A DNA stretch of 64,000 nucleotides from Sphingobacterium sp. SGG-5 (GCF_011043525.1 NZ_JAAKGO010000004.1:248001-312000), one strand, 5' to 3'. Shown: positions 51,178-60,374, counted from the stretch's first letter. The notes: generated from the sequence alone by a model not told the origin. Numbers and translations: made by a program.

Positions 51178-53166
51178 ATGAAACGTATTTGTTTGTTTAC
51201 GGCGTTTATTACGCTTTGCACACTCATCATGACAGGCTGTGAGAAAGATCCCGCAGCAGGCTTGGCAAAAAGCAAAACAATGATGATAAAAGCTTCCATA
51301 TACAATCCAATTAATGAAGGTAAAGCTTTATGGCTGGAAGGTGACAACATCCGGATTTTCTCCAATCAGGATGTTGTAGGGATTGAGTTTGTCGCCAAAG
51401 AGGGAGGGCTTCCCAAAATAAGCTTTATCGGTCCTGTTACAGAAGGAGATCAATTCTACGGAATCCATCCATATAGCCTGGAGGGAGCCTTTGATGGTTC
51501 ATCGCTATCCCTACAAATACCTGTACAACAACCGGCGTCTTTCTGGCCGATGGCAGGCAAGGGGACGAAAGAGACAGGTATGGACTTTAAAGGTGTAGGC
51601 GCATTGCTGTCGCTAAATATGGTAGGTCAGGGGATTGTATCCACCGTGAAAGTCGAAGGAACAGATGCAGATGGGAATACTGCTTTATTCTCGGGCCCCG
51701 GAAAGGTAGATATGAATACCGATTTTCCTGTATTGCAAATTCCTGCCGGTGGTGAGTCTTACGTGGAGCGTGTCGTAGACCTTGCGTTGAACAATGAAGC
51801 GAAGAAAGTCTACGTTTTAATTCCTCCCGGCAATTATCAATCGCTAAATATCACGCTGACGAGTAGTATAGGGGAGACTTTTTCGAAGGAGGAGGCATTG
51901 GTTAATTTAACAGCCGAACAGATTCTGAACATCAATATGGATGTGGATTTTCAAGCGGTAGCACAGCCGGTAGATCCTGATTTATCTATAGCCGGATTGG
52001 CCAACTGTTATGTTGTACCAATGGAAGGGGAGTATTCCTTTGCTACAAAGTTGATAAATAATACCGTGCTTTCAGGCGACGGTGCAGATTTTTTGTGGAC
52101 AGATGTTGCCTATGAATGGACAAGCGACAATTCGGAAATTCAAAGTGCAGTAAGTCCCCAAAATGCTGAATATATCATAAAGAATATCGCCTACGATGCG
52201 CAAGAGGGAAGAATATCTTTTACCGCTACAGGAAATGTAGGAAATGCCGTTATCGCTTTATATAATACTACAGGAGGTACCCGTACCATCGTATGGAGTT
52301 GGCACATCTGGGTTGCCGGGAAATCCACAGACCAGATGAAGGTGGATTGGGTCAGTAAAAATCTGGCCGCGAAGTCTCAATCATTAGCTTGGCTGGATCG
52401 TAATATCGGTGCGATCAATACCGTAGGAGAAAATGTTGGCGCCTCCGGTTTGCTTTATCAATGGGGTCGAAAAGACCCATTTGTAGGCTCACGGCTCCTT
52501 CGAAGTAGCGGAACTGAGCCAGATGCCTTTGGTGACAGGACTCTTCCGGTTTATACGAACCCCGATTTTGGCTCTGGGTTTAGCGTTGAAAACACCTTGG
52601 TGTCCATCTCGGAAGTTGTCAAAAACCCTATGGTATTTTACTCGTCTGGGGGCAACTGGGCTACTGATATCCCGACAACGGCATGGGGAGATGACGTAGC
52701 GCCATTTTCTACTTATGCAGGTTATCTGGATGGCACTGACGCTATACATAATTATACACACAGTATCCGTAATGGTTTGAAGAGCATTTATGACCCATGT
52801 CCTCCGGGATATCGTGTGGCGACTAGTGACGAGATGTGGTTGTCTTTCACGAGTGTTTGGGGGGGGACGGGGGGTATACAGTACCCTGCTTGGCCAGACA
52901 ATGTTTCCTCTACGGGATCGTCATCGACGAATAGCCGCATTGTGACGGATTATAATGACCCCTCTATCTCGATAGTATTGCCAAAATCTGGACATCGAGA
53001 TGGTGGTAAGTTAGCTTCCGTAGGTACCGCTGCCTATTACTGGACCTCTACCATCAACCCTGAGAATAATTATGCTTTTAGGAATGTGGTGGGGGCTACT
53101 GAAATACGTGTAGATGCGGGTGGTTCCTTTGCAATTGCACGTCCGTTACGATGCGTTGCTGAGTAA
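51178..53166 (+). CDS. Fimbrillin-like lipoprotein with FISUMP-type C-terminal domain
   Basis: This 662-aa lipoprotein has a signal ending LIMTGC. The N-terminal part (about 25-265) resembles fimbrillin-type proteins, with DNIRIFSNQDVVGIEFVAKE, FYGIHPYSLEGAFDGSSLS and VYVLIPPGNYQSLNITLTSS. The C-terminal part (about 400-662) has the Fibrobacter-succinogenes major paralogous-domain look: LLYQWGRKDPFVGSR, YDPCPPGYRVATSDEMW and YYWTSTINPENNYAF, then RPLRCVAE. Such proteins are usually surface-exposed, and some bind glycans. No enzymatic motif is visible. It follows the BNR protein by 43 nt and probably belongs to the same operon. Confidence 0.7.
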   Translation: MKRICLFTAFITLCTLIMTGCEKDPAAGLAKSKTMMIKASIYNPINEGKALWLEGDNIRIFSNQDVVGIEFVAKEGGLPKISFIGPVTEGDQFYGIHPYSLEGAFDGSSLSLQIPVQQPASFWPMAGKGTKETGMDFKGVGALLSLNMVGQGIVSTVKVEGTDADGNTALFSGPGKVDMNTDFPVLQIPAGGESYVERVVDLALNNEAKKVYVLIPPGNYQSLNITLTSSIGETFSKEEALVNLTAEQILNINMDVDFQAVAQPVDPDLSIAGLANCYVVPMEGEYSFATKLINNTVLSGDGADFLWTDVAYEWTSDNSEIQSAVSPQNAEYIIKNIAYDAQEGRISFTATGNVGNAVIALYNTTGGTRTIVWSWHIWVAGKSTDQMKVDWVSKNLAAKSQSLAWLDRNIGAINTVGENVGASGLLYQWGRKDPFVGSRLLRSSGTEPDAFGDRTLPVYTNPDFGSGFSVENTLVSISEVVKNPMVFYSSGGNWATDIPTTAWGDDVAPFSTYAGYLDGTDAIHNYTHSIRNGLKSIYDPCPPGYRVATSDEMWLSFTSVWGGTGGIQYPAWPDNVSSTGSSSTNSRIVTDYNDPSISIVLPKSGHRDGGKLASVGTAAYYWTSTINPENNYAFRNVVGATEIRVDAGGSFAIARPLRCVAE

Positions 53167-53204
53167 GTAAATTGGTTTAAAGATATCAAAGCTATCGAAA
53201 TATA

Positions 53205-54227
53205 GTGAAAACACGTCGCTTTATAATACTGGCCGTACAGATTATTGTCTCTTTCTACACAGTAAGAGGCAATGAGCAAAGCACGTCCAATGTGGTCATC
53301 CAATGTCCGGAGTACCGTGCGGAGATCAATCCGGCATACGGCGGTAACTGTGTTCGGTTGACCCATCTGCCTACCGGAATCGAGGTATTGCGGGCCCCGA
53401 AAGCTGTAGAAGAGATAGCAAAGACCCCCTTACTGTACGGGATGCCTTTGCTCTTCTTTCCCAACCGTATCCGTGGGGGCCGCTTCGAATTTGAAGGAAG
53501 AACGTACTTATGGCCGATCAACGAACCGGAGAGGAATGTAGCTATACACGGAGAGCTGCACCATACGCCATTTCACCTGGTCGGGCAGACTGAAGGACAA
53601 GTAGAACTGGAATTCGTCGCCACCACGGAGCAGCCGTATCTCCTATTTCCGCATTCGTTCATTCTGCGCGTATGTTATAGGGTCGATACTTTGGGGCTCC
53701 ATCAGGAAGTCAGCGTGAAGAACACCAGTGACAGCCGTATGCCTTTCGCTCTGGCATTTCACACGACCTTCAACATCCCTTTTGTTCCTGGTGGAAATGT
53801 AGGGGATGTCCGTCTCAGGCTCCCAGTCGATTCCGAGTATCCGCGCGATACAGTGCAGTTGGTGCCCACAGGGGAACGGTTGACAGATTTTCCCTTGAGA
53901 GATGACCTCCGGGAAGGTATGTTGCAGCCACATGCCCACATATTGTCCAATTTCTATTCACGTTACAAAACGAAAGAGATGCTTCTTACCGACATAAGTT
54001 CGGGGTGGAGCATATTCTATCAGGCCGACATGAACTATAATTTCTGGATGCTGTGGAACGGGGGGAGGAGGGATCTGCTGACCATAGAACCGCAGACCTG
54101 TCTGATCGATGCGTTGAACGTGGCCCCGCTCACACCTGAGAAGGAGGTTATAACTATTGAGCCTGGAGCTACGGTGACGCTTAAAACGGCGCTCGGCGTG
54201 AAGAAAATTTGTCCGAAAACGCTATAA
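53205..54227 (+). CDS. Secreted aldose 1-epimerase family protein
   Basis: This 340-aa protein starts at a GTG and has a signal-like N-terminus (RFIILAVQIIVSFYTVRG). The galactose-mutarotase fold is recognisable from FFPNRIRGGRFEFEGRTYLW (about 86-105), the histidine motif AIHGELHHTPF (about 113-123), LAFHTTFNIPF (about 183-193) and the C-terminal glutamate region around TIEPQTCLIDALN. The paired histidines are the usual acid/base residues for alpha/beta interconversion of free aldoses. It is probably periplasmic and equilibrates the monosaccharide released by the island's hydrolases. Confidence 0.82.
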   Translation: MKTRRFIILAVQIIVSFYTVRGNEQSTSNVVIQCPEYRAEINPAYGGNCVRLTHLPTGIEVLRAPKAVEEIAKTPLLYGMPLLFFPNRIRGGRFEFEGRTYLWPINEPERNVAIHGELHHTPFHLVGQTEGQVELEFVATTEQPYLLFPHSFILRVCYRVDTLGLHQEVSVKNTSDSRMPFALAFHTTFNIPFVPGGNVGDVRLRLPVDSEYPRDTVQLVPTGERLTDFPLRDDLREGMLQPHAHILSNFYSRYKTKEMLLTDISSGWSIFYQADMNYNFWMLWNGGRRDLLTIEPQTCLIDALNVAPLTPEKEVITIEPGATVTLKTALGVKKICPKTL

Positions 54228-54306
54228 TTTATTCGTACTAAAAAAGTTGTCTTTAATTTCTATATCGTATCATATTTTAATATCAATTCTCTATAGTTAA
54301 TTTATT

Positions 54307-57300
54307 ATGAAACCTGTAAAATTATTTGTTGTTATCTTTTTATTTGTCTTTCAGGCAAATGCGCAGTCCGTAAAGGTCACTGTAGGCCGTACGGTCATTC
54401 CGACCTACCCTGAGCCGGCCAAAGAAGATCTCCCGATGTTCGCCGAAAACCGCGTACACCAACGTTCTTCTGGGAATCCCTATCCAAATAAGATTGTCCT
54501 CCAGGTCAACCGGAAGGAACGTGTAGAGAAAGAATATACACTCATTACCCTGGAAAATGAATTTTTGGAAATCCAGATTCTTCCGGAACTTGGTGGGAAG
54601 ATCTACGCAGCCAAAGACAAGACCAATGGCTATGACTTTTTTTACAAAAACCACGTAGTCAAACCGGCATTGATAGGTGCCTTAGGTTCCTGGACTTCGG
54701 GCGGTTTGGAATTCAACTGGCCGTTTCACCACCGGCCCTCGGCGTTCATGCCTGTGGATTACGAGATAGAGAAACTCGCCAATGGTGGGGCCATCGTCTG
54801 GATGTCGGAGCATGACCCTGTGGATCGCATGAAGGGAATGGTAGGCATTGTGCTTAATCCGGGCGAATGTATATTCGAAACACGGGTAAGGCTGTCTAAC
54901 ATTACGCCACTCCGCCGGTCCTTCCTGTGGTGGGAGAACGTTGCCGTACCCTCGAACCGTGACTATGAGATATTCTTCCCGCATGACGTCAGCCATGTAC
55001 ATTTCCACTATAAGCAGTCGGTGACGACTTATCCCATGGCCTCGAATGCTACAGGAGTGTTCAACGGTATCGATTTTGGTACTGGGGTCGATATCAGCAA
55101 ACACAAGAATACCATACAACCAACTTCTTTTTTCAGTGCAGCATCCAACTATGACTTTTTTGGTGGCTATGATAACGGCCAGAAACGCGGGGTAGTACAT
55201 GTTGCTGAACATCATGTGTCACCGGGTAAAAAGATGTTTACCTGGGCTTATAATCAACTGTCCGAATCGTGGGAGAGAGCGCTGACGGATACTGATGGTG
55301 CTTATTGTGAACTAATGGCCGGCAGCTATTCGGACAACCAACCCGATTTCACCTGGCTTGAGCCCATGGAGACCAAATCGTTCTCCCAGTACTGGTTCCC
55401 GATTGGGGCGGTAGGCATTCCCGATTTTGCAAACACGACAGGGGCTATCTATTGCAAGGACACTATTAAGATCCAGCTCAACAGGCCGGAGAACGTAAAG
55501 GTTATGGTCAGGGATGGGGAGAGAGTTCTTTTCTCCCGTGATGTTGCCATGAAAACGCGGCAGGAGTACGCGGTGCCCGCTGATATCAACATGCAGATGG
55601 GATATACCATCGAGGTGTCTGAAAAGGGGGGTAGGGTCTTGATGTCCTATACTGTCAAGGAATATGATAGGTTCAACGTCCCCCATATCCGTGAGGGCAT
55701 ACCTGACTTTAAGAAGACCGAAAGTGCCCATCAGCTCTACCTCGCCGGTCTGCATGTGGACCAATACCGTGATCCGGCGACACAGAGTGCAAGTTATTAT
55801 GAGGAGGCGCTCAAGCGTGACCCCGATTTTGCGCCGGCGCTCATTGGTCTTGGAGAGTATAAGTTTCGCCATGCATTCTATCACGAAGCGCTGAATTGCC
55901 TTCTAAAAGCGAAAAAGGTATTGACACGGTTTAATACTCGTCTGGAAGATGGTAAGCTATATTATCTGTTGGGCCATGTTTATCTGGCCCTGGGTGAGCC
56001 GTCTACGGCCTACGACTATCTGCAGAAAGCAGCCTGGAGCAGCGGTTATGTCTCGCCTTCGATGACTTATATCTCCTTGTTGGATATCGCAAATGGTGAT
56101 TATGATAAAGCGATCCAACATCTTCATGCATCTGGTATATATAACAGGAATAATGTCATTGCAAATGCAATGATGATCTATGCACTGTATTTGAAAGGGG
56201 ATAAAGACGCGGCAAAAGACCGGTTGGCATCAGTAGAGGCAAGCGACAAAATCAATCATTTTGCACGTTTCTTTAATGTTCTTATGGGAGGACTAACAGG
56301 GAACGAGTTTATGGAAGATATCCAGACAGACCGCAACCAGGTATGTCTGGATTTGTTGGAGGTTCTACTACTCGCCGATCTGAAACAGGAGTCCATTACT
56401 TTGGTCGAGATGCTGAAAGCGAAAGAGCCGCTGTCTTTTAGCCTATCTGCCATCTATGCAGACCTTCAAGGTGGCGCACCTGATAATTCGGCCAATGAAG
56501 GAATAGCGTTTCCGAACCGTCCTATCGAAATAGCCGCCTTGACAAAGTGGGCTGATCAAGGGAATGATAAGGCCAGGTTCCAGCTGGGGTGCGCCCTATA
56601 TGGCAAGGGGCATTTCGAGGATGCTGTTGCACTTTGGGAAGAGATTGGGTCGAAGGACTACCGTACGCTCCGGAATCTCGCCGTAGCTTACTACACACAT
56701 ATGGGGCGTAGAGAGGAAGCGCTTCCTTTGCTTAAAAAGGCGCTATCGGCTAACCCCAAGGAACAGCAATTGATCTGGGAGACGGTCTATGTCATGGGAA
56801 GGACAGGCGTGGATCCCAACGAGCGCATTGCTTTTCTGGACAGCCATCAGTCCGTCATAACCAGGGATGATATCGTTCTGGAGTGGGCGCGTGCCTACAA
56901 TATGGCAGGACAGGAGGATAAAGCTTTGGCACTGCTGGAGAAACGAACGTTTGTTCCGGCCGAGGGGGGCGAGCATGCCGTAGCCGAGCAGTATATGATG
57001 GCGTATTACCTAAAAGGACGCGAGCTGATGGCCCAGAACAAAATGCAGGAAGCTGCCGAGTGTTTCAGCAAGGCCCAGACCCTTCCACAGAATCTCGGTG
57101 CCGGACTATGGAACATAGCAAAGCTTGTGCCCTATAAGTACTATGAAGGTATCTGCTTGAAATCGTTGGGCAACGAAACCAAGGCTAGGGAAAACTTTGA
57201 GTTCATTACCGACATCAAGATCGACCACTTTAGCAATATGCACCTTCCCGAGCTGCCGTACTATCAGGCGCTCTGCTATAGGGAACTTGGTGATCGCCTT

Positions 57301-57564
57301 AGAGGGGATGTATTGATGAACTATACACTGCAGGAGTGGAAAGAAGGTATTGATAAGGAAGATCCCGGTTATTTTTCGACCACTCCGTTCTTTGTCAGCT
57401 TCTGTGATTCCGCTTCGGAGCAGCGTACAGCCTATTACAGCTATTTGCTTGCAAAAGCCTATAAATATATCGGTAATGCGGTACTGAAAGAGAAGTATCA
57501 AGACCAGGCGGTAGCCAATGACCCTTATGCGCTGCATATCTTTGCGGCGAAGCAGCTGGATTAG
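54307..57564 (+). CDS. Secreted DUF5107 and tetratricopeptide-repeat protein
   Basis: This 1085-aa protein has a signal peptide (FQANAQ, about residue 20). Residues about 40-360 form the DUF5107 beta-sandwich, with NEFLEIQILPELGGKIYAA, GSWTSGGLEFNWPFHHRPSA and SRDVAM as landmarks, a mutarotase-like fold. Residues about 465-1070 are a series of helical TPR-type repeats (for example ASYYEEALKRDPDFAPALIG and KLYYLLGHVYLALGEPSTAY). DUF5107/TPR proteins of this size occur with sugar-uptake loci in several phyla but have no firm function. By fold it may bind or epimerise a sugar. An intrinsic terminator lies immediately after it. Confidence 0.82.
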   Translation: MKPVKLFVVIFLFVFQANAQSVKVTVGRTVIPTYPEPAKEDLPMFAENRVHQRSSGNPYPNKIVLQVNRKERVEKEYTLITLENEFLEIQILPELGGKIYAAKDKTNGYDFFYKNHVVKPALIGALGSWTSGGLEFNWPFHHRPSAFMPVDYEIEKLANGGAIVWMSEHDPVDRMKGMVGIVLNPGECIFETRVRLSNITPLRRSFLWWENVAVPSNRDYEIFFPHDVSHVHFHYKQSVTTYPMASNATGVFNGIDFGTGVDISKHKNTIQPTSFFSAASNYDFFGGYDNGQKRGVVHVAEHHVSPGKKMFTWAYNQLSESWERALTDTDGAYCELMAGSYSDNQPDFTWLEPMETKSFSQYWFPIGAVGIPDFANTTGAIYCKDTIKIQLNRPENVKVMVRDGERVLFSRDVAMKTRQEYAVPADINMQMGYTIEVSEKGGRVLMSYTVKEYDRFNVPHIREGIPDFKKTESAHQLYLAGLHVDQYRDPATQSASYYEEALKRDPDFAPALIGLGEYKFRHAFYHEALNCLLKAKKVLTRFNTRLEDGKLYYLLGHVYLALGEPSTAYDYLQKAAWSSGYVSPSMTYISLLDIANGDYDKAIQHLHASGIYNRNNVIANAMMIYALYLKGDKDAAKDRLASVEASDKINHFARFFNVLMGGLTGNEFMEDIQTDRNQVCLDLLEVLLLADLKQESITLVEMLKAKEPLSFSLSAIYADLQGGAPDNSANEGIAFPNRPIEIAALTKWADQGNDKARFQLGCALYGKGHFEDAVALWEEIGSKDYRTLRNLAVAYYTHMGRREEALPLLKKALSANPKEQQLIWETVYVMGRTGVDPNERIAFLDSHQSVITRDDIVLEWARAYNMAGQEDKALALLEKRTFVPAEGGEHAVAEQYMMAYYLKGRELMAQNKMQEAAECFSKAQTLPQNLGAGLWNIAKLVPYKYYEGICLKSLGNETKARENFEFITDIKIDHFSNMHLPELPYYQALCYRELGDRLRGDVLMNYTLQEWKEGIDKEDPGYFSTTPFFVSFCDSASEQRTAYYSYLLAKAYKYIGNAVLKEKYQDQAVANDPYALHIFAAKQLD

Positions 57565-57577
57565 TTTATCATACCAT

Positions 57578-57612
57578 AGCACGTAGAACAGTTTGTTTCT
57601 ATGTGCTTTTTT
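57578..57612 (+). terminator. Rho-independent terminator between DUF5107/TPR and lactate-permease genes
   Basis: AGCACGTAGAA (57578-57588) pairs with TTCTATGTGCT (57597-57607), with one G-U pair, around an 8-nt loop and is followed by a run of T's to 57612. Only 30 nt remain before the permease ATG at 57643. Confidence 0.85.
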
Positions 57613-57642
57613 CAAACATTCACCTGAAATTATAGACAGATT

Positions 57643-59289
57643 ATGACATTGATTCTCCAGGCCGTGTTGGCTTTTCTTCCTATCCTTCTGGCCATGATCC
57701 TGCTGGTCGGCTTCCGGCTTGCTGCTCGGTATGCCATGCCCATCGTGCTTGCCGTTACCGTCGCCATTGCTATATCCGTGTGGAAGATGGATATCATGGT
57801 GATTGCCGCCTCAGCTGTTCAGGGGCTGTTCATCACCGTTGATGTGCTCTACATTATTCTTGGCGCCTTGCTTCTGCTTTCCATCTTGAAATACTCGGGA
57901 GGTCTTGGCGCTATCCGCTATTATTTCACACAGATCAGCCCCGATAGACGGATACAGATTATTATTATAGCATGGTTGTTCGGTTCTTTCCTGGAGGGGG
58001 CTTCCGGCTTTGGTACTCCCGCGGCTATCGTTGCGCCTTTGTTGGTTGCCATCGGCTTTCCGGGCATGGCTGCGGTTATGGTAGGACTCATGGTGCAGAG
58101 CACGGCTGTTACTTTTGGGGCGATCGGGACGCCTATATTAATTGGTGTAAATAACGGACTTACAGAAGGTATTATGACAGCAGAGAATAAAGTGAGGTTT
58201 TTGCAGGATGTGACTTCTCAGGCCAGTATCATCCATGCCCTTGTAGGTACCTTTATCCCCTGGCTGATGATCGTAATGTCTGTTCTCTTTTTCGGGAAGC
58301 GGACAGACAGGAAAAAATGTCTGACCATTGCGCCATTTGCTGTTTTTTCAGGTTTGGCTTTTACTGTTCCCTATACTGTTACGGCTATGTTCTTCGGCCC
58401 GGAATTTCCTTCGCTGCTGGGCTCCATGATCGGTCTTCTAGTGGTGCTTACTGCTGTCAAATACCGATTTCTGATTCCTAAAGATAGCTGGGACTTTCCG
58501 GATAAATCGAGCTGGCCGGAAAGCTGGTCGGGAAAGATACAGGCCGATTCCCGGGAAATAGCTGCTCCGGGTATGAGTATCTTCAAGGCGCTGCTGCCTT
58601 ATCTTGTTGTTTCCGTCTTACTGATCGTCACGCGGAAAGTGGGATGGGGCATAGGCAATTATCTAAAAAGCTTTGAAATTTCCTGGTCCTCTATATTTGG
58701 CACAACTATCTCGGCAAATTCGACACCTCTCTATCTCCCGGCTACTATGATGGTACTTTCTGCGCTGACAGCAGTATTCGTGTACCGGATGCCAGGAGCA
58801 AAGGTGAAGAAGGCTACTATTGAAGCTGCCAGGATATCCGTGATGGCAGCATTTGTTCTCTTGTTTACCATTCCGATGGTGCGGATATACATCAATTCGG
58901 GCATGAATACAAGTGGTCTTGCCAGCATGCCGGTCGCTTTAGCCGAATGGACGGCTTCCAGGACTGCGGATATTTGGCCATTTATATCCCCATTTGTTGG
59001 GGCGTTGGGTGCTTTTATAGCCGGGAGTAATACCGTAAGCAATCTTATGTTCACCGAGTTCCAGTACAGCGTTGCCGATAAGCTGGGTTATTCTAATGTC
59101 CTTATTGTCTCCCTGCAGGCCGTTGGAGCTGCAGCAGGCAATATGATCGCCATCCATAATATTGTGGCCGTAGCGGCTGTTGTGGGGCTAATGGGTAAAG
59201 AAGGGACCTTTTTGAGGAAGACCATCATCCCAACCTTATATTATCTATTGGCAGCGGGAGTGCTGGGAATGATCCTGACACATACCTAA
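57643..59289 (+). CDS. lctP: L-lactate permease family transporter
   Basis: This 548-aa integral membrane protein has at least 12 hydrophobic segments and the LctP/LldP family core SFLEGASGFGTPAAIVAPLL (about 115-134), then GLMVQSTAVTFGAIGTPILI (about 149-168). A late FIAGSNTVSNLMFTEFQY segment (about 459-476) is also typical. Members import L-lactate, D-lactate or glycolate with protons. The last codon (Thr) and the TAA stop come from the right-hand island repeat, so the gene's end coincides with the junction. Because a terminator precedes it, it needs read-through or a promoter in the 30-nt gap. Its substrate here could be another 2-hydroxy acid. Confidence 0.9.
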   Translation: MTLILQAVLAFLPILLAMILLVGFRLAARYAMPIVLAVTVAIAISVWKMDIMVIAASAVQGLFITVDVLYIILGALLLLSILKYSGGLGAIRYYFTQISPDRRIQIIIIAWLFGSFLEGASGFGTPAAIVAPLLVAIGFPGMAAVMVGLMVQSTAVTFGAIGTPILIGVNNGLTEGIMTAENKVRFLQDVTSQASIIHALVGTFIPWLMIVMSVLFFGKRTDRKKCLTIAPFAVFSGLAFTVPYTVTAMFFGPEFPSLLGSMIGLLVVLTAVKYRFLIPKDSWDFPDKSSWPESWSGKIQADSREIAAPGMSIFKALLPYLVVSVLLIVTRKVGWGIGNYLKSFEISWSSIFGTTISANSTPLYLPATMMVLSALTAVFVYRMPGAKVKKATIEAARISVMAAFVLLFTIPMVRIYINSGMNTSGLASMPVALAEWTASRTADIWPFISPFVGALGAFIAGSNTVSNLMFTEFQYSVADKLGYSNVLIVSLQAVGAAAGNMIAIHNIVAVAAVVGLMGKEGTFLRKTIIPTLYYLLAAGVLGMILTHT

Positions 59290-59405
59290 AACAACGAAAG
59301 CTGTATATTACCGATGCTCCTTCTATCAGGTCTTCCGTATTCAAAAGACACACGATTCAACTGATTTTTTAAACAATGTAAACGGAAGCTGTCACGGATG
59401 ATCTC
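59284..59405. repeat. Right copy of the 122-bp direct repeat bounding the island
   Basis: This is the same-orientation match to 40550-40671, with four mismatches. It contains the 3' end of the intact radical-SAM gene (minus strand) and, on the plus strand, the last codon and stop of the lactate-permease gene. Confidence 0.93.
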
Positions 59406-60347
59406 AGCGATTTTGCCATTCCCGCGCATGCGTTCACCGAAATTCGAGTTGTTGACCTGCCCATGGTGACAGTTTTGGATACTATGCCATATTTTTTGCG
59501 CTCTTTCCGGATAAGACGCATGAACCCAATCTTCGAATACGGCACCGATTTGTCTATTCAGCCGTACGATGATATAGTTGGCCCACAGTGCACCGTGTTC
59601 CTTGGCAGCCCGAAGCACAGCTGGAATTTCATGGTCTGTCAGACCGGGTATGATGGGCGCCATATTAATACCGACCGGAATACCGTGATGACTTAATGCC
59701 TCGACGACTTTCAAGCGTTGTTGACCAGTCGCTGTTCTGGGTTCTAATTTGCGTCTGGTATCTTCATTTAATGTTGTCACTGACAGGAACACTTTGATCA
59801 GATCTTTCTTGGCCAGTTCGCTGAGGATATCCAAGTCCCGAAGGATAAGGCTATTCTTGGTAATGATGCTAATGGGTTGCTGATAGGCGAGGGCAGTTTC
59901 GAGGGTCTGACGAGTCAATTGAAACTTGCGTTCGGCCGGCTGATAGCAATCCGTGTTGCCCGATAGGTGAATAGGCGAGAAGTCCCAGCTTTTTCGAGAG
60001 ATAAAGGCCTTAAAGAGCTGTACAGCATTCGTCTTGACGATAATCTTTTGCTCGAAATCCAGCCCTGCGCTCATGTCCCAATACTCATGCGAATTGCGTG
60101 CGTAACAATAAATGCACCCGTGTTCGCATCCCTGATAAGGATTGGCCGAATACATCATGCCTACATCGGGACTATCTACCTTATGAACGAATGTCTTGGC
60201 TAAAGAGGGAATAAATATGGTTTTTTTGTTTTCTTCTTCCCACTCGTCGATACCCTCTGCATGATACTGGCCATAAATGTCTTTCTTAAATTTATTGTGT
60301 GGATTGTATTGTGCTCCTCGACCTTTGATGTATTTCTTGTCTTCCAT
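59286..60347 (-). CDS. Radical-SAM protein of the SplB-like/PA0069 group
   Basis: This 353-aa protein has the radical-SAM cysteine motif CEHGCIYCYAR (CxxxCxxC, about residues 74-84) in the context NPYQGCEHG, and a TIM-barrel-like remainder (for example PISIITKNSLILRD and INMAPIIPGLTDHEIP). It belongs to the PA0069/Rv2578c group related to spore photoproduct lyase; the reaction of this group is unknown. The stop (TAG) overlaps the convergent lactate-permease stop by 4 nt, an arrangement made by the island junction. A perfect TAnnTTTG-type element lies upstream at 60367-60374. It is complete, while a 39-codon 3' copy remains at 40552-40671. Confidence 0.88.
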   Translation of the reverse strand: MEDKKYIKGRGAQYNPHNKFKKDIYGQYHAEGIDEWEEENKKTIFIPSLAKTFVHKVDSPDVGMMYSANPYQGCEHGCIYCYARNSHEYWDMSAGLDFEQKIIVKTNAVQLFKAFISRKSWDFSPIHLSGNTDCYQPAERKFQLTRQTLETALAYQQPISIITKNSLILRDLDILSELAKKDLIKVFLSVTTLNEDTRRKLEPRTATGQQRLKVVEALSHHGIPVGINMAPIIPGLTDHEIPAVLRAAKEHGALWANYIIVRLNRQIGAVFEDWVHASYPERAQKIWHSIQNCHHGQVNNSNFGERMRGNGKIAEIIRDSFRLHCLKNQLNRVSFEYGRPDRRSIGNIQLSLF

Positions 60348-60366
60348 CTCTACCTCAATTAGAAAA

Positions 60367-60374
60367 CAAAAATA
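60367..60374 (-). promoter_or_regulatory. -7 promoter element of the radical-SAM gene
   Basis: On the minus strand TATTTTTG fits TAnnTTTG exactly, about 20 nt before the start codon at 60347. A TTG 16 nt further upstream is closer than the usual -33 spacing, so only the -7 element is confident. Confidence 0.4.

Larger units (their letters stand above)
40550..59405. mobile_element. Apparent inserted genomic island (~18.7 kb) bounded by direct repeats
   Basis: A complete SusCD locus (40745-59289) lies between direct repeats of the 3' end of the radical-SAM gene; the intact gene continues from the right copy. This is the structure left when a circular molecule carrying the gene end integrates there, by site-specific or homologous recombination. 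No integrase, transposase or relaxase gene is present inside, so the element may be passive or the recombinase was lost. The cargo is a self-contained uptake locus with its own sigma/anti-sigma pair. Confidence 0.55.

Noticed and set aside
40672..59283. Integrase, transposase or relaxase gene inside the island
   Set aside because: Every sizeable reading frame on both strands of this interval is accounted for by uptake or regulatory genes or their antisense shadows; none looks like a recombinase.
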